Assembly (NCBI GenBank): GCA_040235375.1
Contig: JBECKQ010000399.1
Span: 1-28,618, forward strand
DNA: 28,618 nt
Direction of reading: 5' to 3'
Source: JBECKQ01 sp040235375
Lineage (GTDB): Bacteria; Planctomycetota; Phycisphaerae; UBA1845
In this document: piece after piece, positions 23,645-28,618 of the stretch
Layout of the letters: each line of letters opens with the position of its first letter
How positions within the stretch are numbered: position 1 is the stretch's first letter
The notes under the pieces: generated by a model
Told to the model about the DNA's origin: nothing
The model's input: the letters and a program-made list of their open reading frames with translations, nothing else
Databases searched by the model: none
Made by a program: the position numbers and the translations under genes

Positions 23645-24676
23645 TCACTCCCACGGAAGCAGCACCACGTTGCCCTGCACTTTGCGCGAATCGACGTACT
23701 CGTGCGCAGCCGCCGCCTGACTCAGTGGAAACGTGCGGTCCAGTGTCGGATGGATGGCTCCTGATGCAATCAGGCGGAATCCCTCCTCCAATTCCTCGCG
23801 GCTGCCCATCATCGACCCGCGAATCTGGTGCTGGCTGAAGATCAGCGCAGCGAAGTTGAGCTCCGCCTTCACGCCGCCGACCAGCCCGAAATTGACGAAG
23901 ATCCCCGCCGTCCTGAGCGACGCCAGGTTGTCGCGGAACACCCCGCCGCCGATGTTGTCGATGACCACGTCCACCCCTGTGCCGCCGGTCCATTCTCGAA
24001 CGGCATCGCGAAAGCTCGTCGTGCTGTAATTGACGACCAGGTCGGCGCCGCATCGCCTCACGAAGTCGAACTTCTCGTCCGCACCGACTGTCGTGGCCAC
24101 CTGGGCGCCGAGATATCTGGCCATCTGTATGCACATGCTTCCGCTTCCGGACGCCCCCGCCTGGACAAGCACTTTCTGGCCGGCGTGCACCTCGCCCAGC
24201 GTCTTGACGGCGTGCACGGCGGTCACCGTAACGAGCGGAGCGGCCGCCACCTGTTCCGGCGGCAAGCCGGTCTCATCCGGCAGGACAAAACGCGTCGGCA
24301 CTTTCATGTACTGCGCGTATCCGCCCCACGTCGATGTGCCTGTCACACTGTAGCTGGGCGCGTGATTGTCCGGCACGATGTCCCAATGGGCCGGATCCAG
24401 CGGGTAACCCGGCGCGACGATCACCCGCTGCCCGGCGGACAGCCCGTGCGACTCGCCGGTGATTTCCTTCACCTCGCCGGCGATGTCCGCCCCCATCACG
24501 TGCGGCAGCGGCGTCGGCTTCCGGATGCCACCCACCCGCAGGAACAGGTCATAGTGGTTGATGCCGCAGGCGAGAACCTTGACGATCGTGTAGCCGTCCT
24601 CCGGCTGCGGATCGGCGATGTCCTCGTACTTGAACACGTCGTAGCCACCGAACTCGTGAATCACTGCTGCCTTCAT
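23645..24676 (-). CDS. Quinone-oxidoreductase-like MDR protein, zinc-independent
   Basis: The 343-aa protein is a medium-chain dehydrogenase/reductase of the NADPH:quinone oxidoreductase type. The N-terminal catalytic fold begins MKAAVIHEFGGYDVFKYED. The NADPH-binding Rossmann turn is VQAGASGSGSMCIQMARYLG (AxxGxGxxxxQ-like). The GHE signature of zinc alcohol dehydrogenases is replaced by HVMGADIAGEV, and the four-Cys structural-zinc loop is missing, so it is expected to work without zinc. Likely substrates are quinones or reactive enones/aldehydes. ATG 24676 has GGGAG 7 nt upstream and begins with the family's usual first residues; an in-frame upstream start at 24694 is less likely. The gene is single, and its 3' end faces the regulator's promoter region. 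Confidence 0.93.
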   Translation of the reverse strand: MKAAVIHEFGGYDVFKYEDIADPQPEDGYTIVKVLACGINHYDLFLRVGGIRKPTPLPHVMGADIAGEVKEITGESHGLSAGQRVIVAPGYPLDPAHWDIVPDNHAPSYSVTGTSTWGGYAQYMKVPTRFVLPDETGLPPEQVAAAPLVTVTAVHAVKTLGEVHAGQKVLVQAGASGSGSMCIQMARYLGAQVATTVGADEKFDFVRRCGADLVVNYSTTSFRDAVREWTGGTGVDVVIDNIGGGVFRDNLASLRTAGIFVNFGLVGGVKAELNFAALIFSQHQIRGSMMGSREELEEGFRLIASGAIHPTLDRTFPLSQAAAAHEYVDSRKVQGNVVLLPWE

Positions 24677-24990
24677 GTCGTGACTCCCTGCCAAGAGGCT
24701 GACCGTTCACCCGCCCCGCCGCCGCTCCATGCTGCTCCTCCGCATCGATTCCGCGGTTGTCGTCGCGAATGTTCTTGCGCCCCGCATAACTCGCCCAACC
24801 GGCAGAACCGGCATCCGCAGGTTGCGCGACCCCTTCCGGCCCGGCCTCGTTCATGAATCGCCAGATTATGGGACGCGAGCCGGCAAGTCTCCAGCACCAG
24901 CGCCTCCGACCGCAGCGGCCGCGATTCTGCCGGTTGTACAACGGACGCTGGCCCGCAACCAAACCAAACCGCCAGCGCCAGATGCTGGCA
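24677..24990. other. Divergent spacer, MDR gene to VanZ gene
   Basis: These 314 bases should hold the promoters of both genes, but no clear -35/-10 pair was found. GCCAGC (24971-24976) and GCTGGC (24984-24989) form a 6-bp hairpin just before ATG 24991, overlapping the alternative ATG 24982. The VanZ frame is open back to 24853, but that part is Arg/Gln-rich and unlike protein. Confidence 0.45.
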
Positions 24991-26376
24991 ATGAAAAGCT
25001 CGCCTGGACAATCCCAATCCCGCCCGTGGCGGTCCGGCCTAGAGGTACCGCTCGCAAGCGTCGTGATCATCCTGGTGCTGCTCGGCTCGCTTACGCCGTT
25101 CTCGATGGACGCCGGCCGACCCGGTGCGTTCCACGCGTCGGCGATCGGCTGGCCGCGACCGAACGTCGCCGACGTGCTCGTCAACCTCGCGATCTATCTG
25201 CCGGTCGGTGCGAGCCTTGTCCTGGCGGCCCGCGCACGAACGTCGGCCGGCGTTGCCGTGTTGATTGCAGTACTCGGCTCCGCCAGCCTGAGCCTCTTCG
25301 TCGAAACGATGCAGACGGCCATCGCAGGACGGTACCCGTCCTGGTTCGACGTAGAGCTGAACGTCCTGGGCGGCTGCGGTGGCGCGATTGCTGCGGCATT
25401 GCTCGCCGGCGCGTTGGGCCGGCGGCTGCTGGCGTTTCACGATTTCTGCCGCCGAAATCCGAAGCGGGTGCTCGCACCCGCTGTGACGGGGCTCGTGCTA
25501 TGCGCAGGGCTGCTGCCGGTTTGGCTGGTCTGGGACACGCCGGAACTACACGCGCGGTTTCGAGACGCGCACATCCCCCTCGTGGCAACGGCGCTTGCCG
25601 GCCGCCTTGTGCCCGCAGGTCCGCCCAATCACGCCGCATGGCAGGAGACGTTCGTCGACATGAACGCGATCCTCGCCGTCGTCTTCGCCGCGCTTGGTTG
25701 CGTTCACGCATCGACGGCAACACGATACGGCACCAAGCCGGGCGCCGCGTTTCTCGAGGCGCTTGGCGCCGGCTGGCTGCTGGCCGTCATCATCGAGACC
25801 ATGCAGCTCTTCGACCGGATGCACGCGTACGAACTGGCGGCAATCGCGGTGAACGGAACGGCGGCAACGCTCGGCGCCGCATTGGTGGCGCTCCGCTCCT
25901 GGCGACGAGCGAGTGCCCGCCGGGGCGAGGCTCCGCGACCGGCACCCACCTGGTCGGTCGTGATGTTCTGGCTGGCCATCGTGGCAACCGTGGTCGGCAA
26001 ACCGCTGCTCAGGGCGGCAACCGGCGGGGCAACCCGCTCGTCCGGCCACATGAACTGGATCGCCTTCCAGGACTATCTCACGCAGCCGTTCCTGGTTGCC
26101 ATGATCGATCTCGGCAAATTGATGATCACGGTTGCCCTGCTGAGCGTTGCCGCGACGATGGTCTGCCGTCGCATGCAGGGTGCCCGGGCATGGATGTCGT
26201 TGGTGCTCGTTCTTGGTCCGATGCTCGCCGCGCAGCCGGTGGCGGCACTGCTGGGGCAGAACGCAAGCGTGAGCGACCCGCTGTTCGCGCTACTCGGATG
26301 GCTTATCGCATCGCGCGCGATCGCCGTCTTCGCTCGACCGCCCTTGCACACAAGTCCCTGGCCCCTGGATCGGTAA
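24991..26376 (+). CDS. VanZ-family membrane protein with internal duplication
   Basis: The 461-aa protein has about 11 membrane segments. The first part carries a full VanZ-type pattern: SLTPFSM after helix 1, then DVLVNLAIYLPVGASLVLAA, SLSLFVETMQTAIAGRYPSW and FDVELNVLGGCGGAIAAAL. A second, partial copy follows about 190 residues on: AVIIETMQLFDRMHAYELAA and IAVNGTAATLGAALVAL. Both keep E-T-M-Q, an Arg and the N-x-x-G turn. VanZ proteins are small (about 150-200 aa) membrane proteins; VanZ itself gives teicoplanin resistance, and fused or long forms are common but not understood. ATG 24991 was chosen because the upstream extension to 24853 does not look like protein; ATG 24982 is also possible. 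No vancomycin-resistance genes are nearby. Confidence 0.85.
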   Translation: MKSSPGQSQSRPWRSGLEVPLASVVIILVLLGSLTPFSMDAGRPGAFHASAIGWPRPNVADVLVNLAIYLPVGASLVLAARARTSAGVAVLIAVLGSASLSLFVETMQTAIAGRYPSWFDVELNVLGGCGGAIAAALLAGALGRRLLAFHDFCRRNPKRVLAPAVTGLVLCAGLLPVWLVWDTPELHARFRDAHIPLVATALAGRLVPAGPPNHAAWQETFVDMNAILAVVFAALGCVHASTATRYGTKPGAAFLEALGAGWLLAVIIETMQLFDRMHAYELAAIAVNGTAATLGAALVALRSWRRASARRGEAPRPAPTWSVVMFWLAIVATVVGKPLLRAATGGATRSSGHMNWIAFQDYLTQPFLVAMIDLGKLMITVALLSVAATMVCRRMQGARAWMSLVLVLGPMLAAQPVAALLGQNASVSDPLFALLGWLIASRAIAVFARPPLHTSPWPLDR

Positions 26377-26632
26377 GTCTGCCGGCCGCACGATCAGAAC
26401 GGCGGCATCGCGGACCGCAACCACCTGTTTCCAAACTGCATCCGTCCTGCCGATTTCGCGCCGCGCTTGTTTGGCGGCGGCGTATCCCCTAGCTTCCTTC
26501 GTATCGACTGAAGATTCGGGCCTCACGTAACGATACTCTCTTCCTGCCGGACGCAGGGCGATTCGGAGCACGAAATCCTATCGCCGTGCGCGGTCGCGGC
26601 GCGTCGGGAAGGCATGCAATAAGGAGACGACG

Positions 26633-28618
26633 ATGGCGGCTGCTCACCGGCACGCGCTGGCGACTGTAGTTGCTGCGCTCGCGGTTCACACGTTGCCCGC
26701 GCACGCCGAAACGGATTGGTCGGTGCACCGTGGATCGGCGCTGATCGCCTTCGACGAACAGCAATTGCACATGCTGGAACTGGATGTGCGTTCCTCATCC
26801 GGCCGCAGCGCTTCGCCGCAGATTCACTACAACATCGGCGGCGACTCGACACTCCTGCTGACCGAAGATCACGGCGTTATCAGCGCGTCGACTGCCGGGC
26901 AGATCCTGCTGACCGACGGCCTCCACCTGACATGCGCTACCGGCCATCACGCCACCGGCCGCCTCGCCATCGTCCTGCAACATGCGCCTGGCGGCGTGAC
27001 ATGGGCCGTCGCCGACAACGGCGGAATCGTGTTCGCATTGCGCGACGTAAAGTCGGGTCTTGACCGGCCGGGCAAACTGTTCCTCCTCGAAGCGGGTGGG
27101 CTCATCGTGAGTGCCAAACTCGCAGACTCGCTGGGTGACGCGAAGCTCGCGGGTGAAAGCATCGGATCACTCACCCTCAGCGCTACGCTTACGTGGGAAG
27201 GCGGCGACGAGGTGCCGACGGCGGCCGAACTCTTCGACGCCAACCAGACAGCCGGCCTGCGCACGACCTGCGGCGGCACCGGCCCGGACGTCATCGTCGG
27301 TGATCTGGCCAATGTCGCGAGCTACGCCAGCGTCGGCGGCATCGCGGCTTTCTCCCTGTCCACCGACTCCTGCAACATCGGCGACACGCCGCTGAACTGG
27401 GTGTCGAGCACCAACCAGCACCCGGTGATCGGCCAGAACATGTACCGGTTGAAGGACGGCCGGTTCGAGCAGGTCGGCATGAGCTGGCTGAAGCACGGAT
27501 TCGCCGCGCTGACCGAGAACCTCTGCGGCTGCGGTTGCCAGGCCCCCGGCACGAGTTCGCTGCTCGGCGTCGGCTGTTCCGACACGTACTCCGCCTCCCT
27601 GAACGGGCAGCAATCGCGGCTCGGCCCGCGCTTCGAAGTCAACCCGCACACGGGGTTCTTCCCCTATCCCTTCACCGGGCAGAACCAGACCGGCGACTCG
27701 ATCTACAAACGGTTGCAAGTGGCCATCGCCGATCTCGATCCCGCAATCGACGGCGGCGGTCTCTATTTCATCGAAGGTCAGTACGTCACGCCGGACGACG
27801 CCCTGGCCGGCAACCAGGACAACAACGCGTCGTACCGCCAGGTATCCATCACCGGCGGCGGAACATCGTGGACCGCCAGCGTCACCGGCATGCCGCCCAC
27901 GCAGCGCGAGGCGCCCGCAATCCGCGCCTGGGCGGCGACCGACGCCGGCGTCGTCGGGACCGACGTGCGCATCACCGGCGAGGGCCTCGTGCTTCTCGCC
28001 GCGAAGGCGACGGACCTCGGCGGCGGCTTGTACCAATACGAGTACGCCGTGCAGAACCTCAACAGCGATCGGGCCGTCGGCGGCGTGCGCGTTCCCATGG
28101 ACCCGACAGGCAACGTCAGCAACATCGGCTTTCACGATGTCTCTTACCACAGCGGCGAACCCTTCGACGGCACCGACTGGCCCGGAAAGTTCGGCGGCGG
28201 TGACGTGAAGTGGGGCACGGACCTCTACACCGGCAATCCGAATGCGAACGCGCTGCGCTGGGGAACGCTGTACAACTTCCGCTTCCAGGCGGACCGGCCG
28301 CCACAGCAGACGCTCATTAGTCTCGATCTTTTCAAGCCCGGCGTGCCGGCCTATGTGCTCGCGGAAACAATCGGCCCGGCGACCGGCCTGCTGGACTGCA
28401 ACTCGAACGGCGTCGACGATATCGCCGACATCGCCGGCGGCACAAGCCGTGACTGCAACACCAACGGCGCCCCTGACGAGTGCGATCTGGAGAGCGGAGC
28501 AGGACACGACCTGAACTCCAACGGCGTACTCGATGAGTGCGAGAGTCTCTGCGCGACAACGGTGGGCGACGCCGACGGCGACTGCGACGTGGATTTGCAG
28601 GATTACGCCGCCATGCAA
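26633..28618 (+). CDS. Secreted repeat/dockerin-like protein, 3' end outside window
   Basis: The frame stays open for 662 codons to the window edge, so the protein is longer. A signal peptide is clear (MAAAHRHALATVVAALAV, ending LPAHA). AGGAG lies 6 nt before ATG 26633. A domain at about 195-340 contains CGGTGPDVIVGDL, SCNIGDTPLNWV, NQHPVIGQNMYRLKDGRFEQ and the Cys-rich ENLCGCGCQAPG. The C-terminal part has Asp/Asn repeats (LDCNSNGVDDIADIAGG, RDCNTNGAPDECD, DLNSNGVLDECE) and then GDADGDCDVDLQDYAAMQ, which looks like half of a dockerin-type calcium-binding repeat. Such proteins are typical of planctomycetes and are secreted or surface-attached. No enzymatic motif was recognised. Its cysteines are plausible clients of the VKOR-DsbA fusion. 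Confidence 0.9.
   Translation, partial: MAAAHRHALATVVAALAVHTLPAHAETDWSVHRGSALIAFDEQQLHMLELDVRSSSGRSASPQIHYNIGGDSTLLLTEDHGVISASTAGQILLTDGLHLTCATGHHATGRLAIVLQHAPGGVTWAVADNGGIVFALRDVKSGLDRPGKLFLLEAGGLIVSAKLADSLGDAKLAGESIGSLTLSATLTWEGGDEVPTAAELFDANQTAGLRTTCGGTGPDVIVGDLANVASYASVGGIAAFSLSTDSCNIGDTPLNWVSSTNQHPVIGQNMYRLKDGRFEQVGMSWLKHGFAALTENLCGCGCQAPGTSSLLGVGCSDTYSASLNGQQSRLGPRFEVNPHTGFFPYPFTGQNQTGDSIYKRLQVAIADLDPAIDGGGLYFIEGQYVTPDDALAGNQDNNASYRQVSITGGGTSWTASVTGMPPTQREAPAIRAWAATDAGVVGTDVRITGEGLVLLAAKATDLGGGLYQYEYAVQNLNSDRAVGGVRVPMDPTGNVSNIGFHDVSYHSGEPFDGTDWPGKFGGGDVKWGTDLYTGNPNANALRWGTLYNFRFQADRPPQQTLISLDLFKPGVPAYVLAETIGPATGLLDCNSNGVDDIADIAGGTSRDCNTNGAPDECDLESGAGHDLNSNGVLDECESLCATTVGDADGDCDVDLQDYAAMQ

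Noticed and set aside
24729..26492. 587-codon plus-strand frame overlapping the VanZ gene
   Set aside because: It is Arg-rich, with no hydrophobic segments or motifs; the overlapping frame has the VanZ patterns.
27167..28618. Long minus-strand frame opposite the secreted protein
   Set aside because: The plus frame has a signal peptide, ribosome binding site and repeats; the minus frame is a shadow.
1..28618. CRISPR array, tRNA, rRNA, transposase or prophage genes
   Set aside because: Both strands were scanned by eye for regular spaced repeats, tRNA T-arm strings and transposase or integrase motifs; none was found.

Overview
The window is high-GC bacterial chromosome that most likely comes from a planctomycete (Planctomycetota, possibly a Phycisphaerae-like or uncultured lineage). 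The evidence is indirect. A secreted protein at the right edge carries DCNxNGxxDxCD-type Asp/Asn repeats followed by a dockerin-like segment. Short dispersed palindromic repeats lie between genes, polytopic glycosyltransferase-like membrane proteins are abundant, and strong Shine-Dalgarno sites are few. No rRNA, tRNA, CRISPR array, insertion sequence, phage gene or plasmid gene was recognised. The gene content reads as ordinary chromosome.

Layout. 230-5351: an exported M3 oligoendopeptidase F (pepF, -), a solitary D12-class adenine methyltransferase (+), a stand-alone CheY-like receiver (-) and transcription terminator Rho (-, with an unusual N-terminal RNA-binding region). 5584-15478: a block rich in multi-spanning membrane proteins of glycosyltransferase-C type. 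It holds a membrane-plus-TPR protein (-), divergent from a 900-aa membrane protein of unknown family, which is translationally coupled (ATGA) to a PMT/ArnT-like glycosyltransferase. A DUF2079-like membrane protein follows, with thiol peroxidase tpx (-) in between. 15778-21969: flavin-dependent thymidylate synthase thyX (-), an alkaline-phosphatase-superfamily phosphodiesterase (+), a VKOR-DsbA fusion for disulfide formation (-, overlapping the phosphodiesterase tail to tail), a sugar-binding-type lipoprotein (-) and a coiled-coil/zinc-ribbon protein (+). 21970-22817 is an 848-base gene-free stretch holding hairpins and a palindrome also found at the thyX 3' end. 22818-28618: a FixJ/LuxR-type regulator whose receiver has lost its phosphorylation residues (-), a zinc-independent quinone-oxidoreductase-like MDR protein (-), a VanZ-family membrane protein with an apparent internal duplication (+) and a secreted repeat/dockerin-like protein cut off by the window end (+).

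How the genes may work together. The four GT-C-like proteins fit assembly of a cell-envelope glycan or modification of exported proteins, but no substrate can be assigned. The VKOR-DsbA fusion would oxidise exported Cys-containing proteins, such as the Cys-rich secreted protein at the right edge. Most other genes look like independent housekeeping or regulatory units. The most unusual signals are the phosphorylation-dead receiver, the altered Rho N-terminus, the lipoprotein with no ordinary start codon, the duplicated VanZ module and two families of dispersed palindromes.
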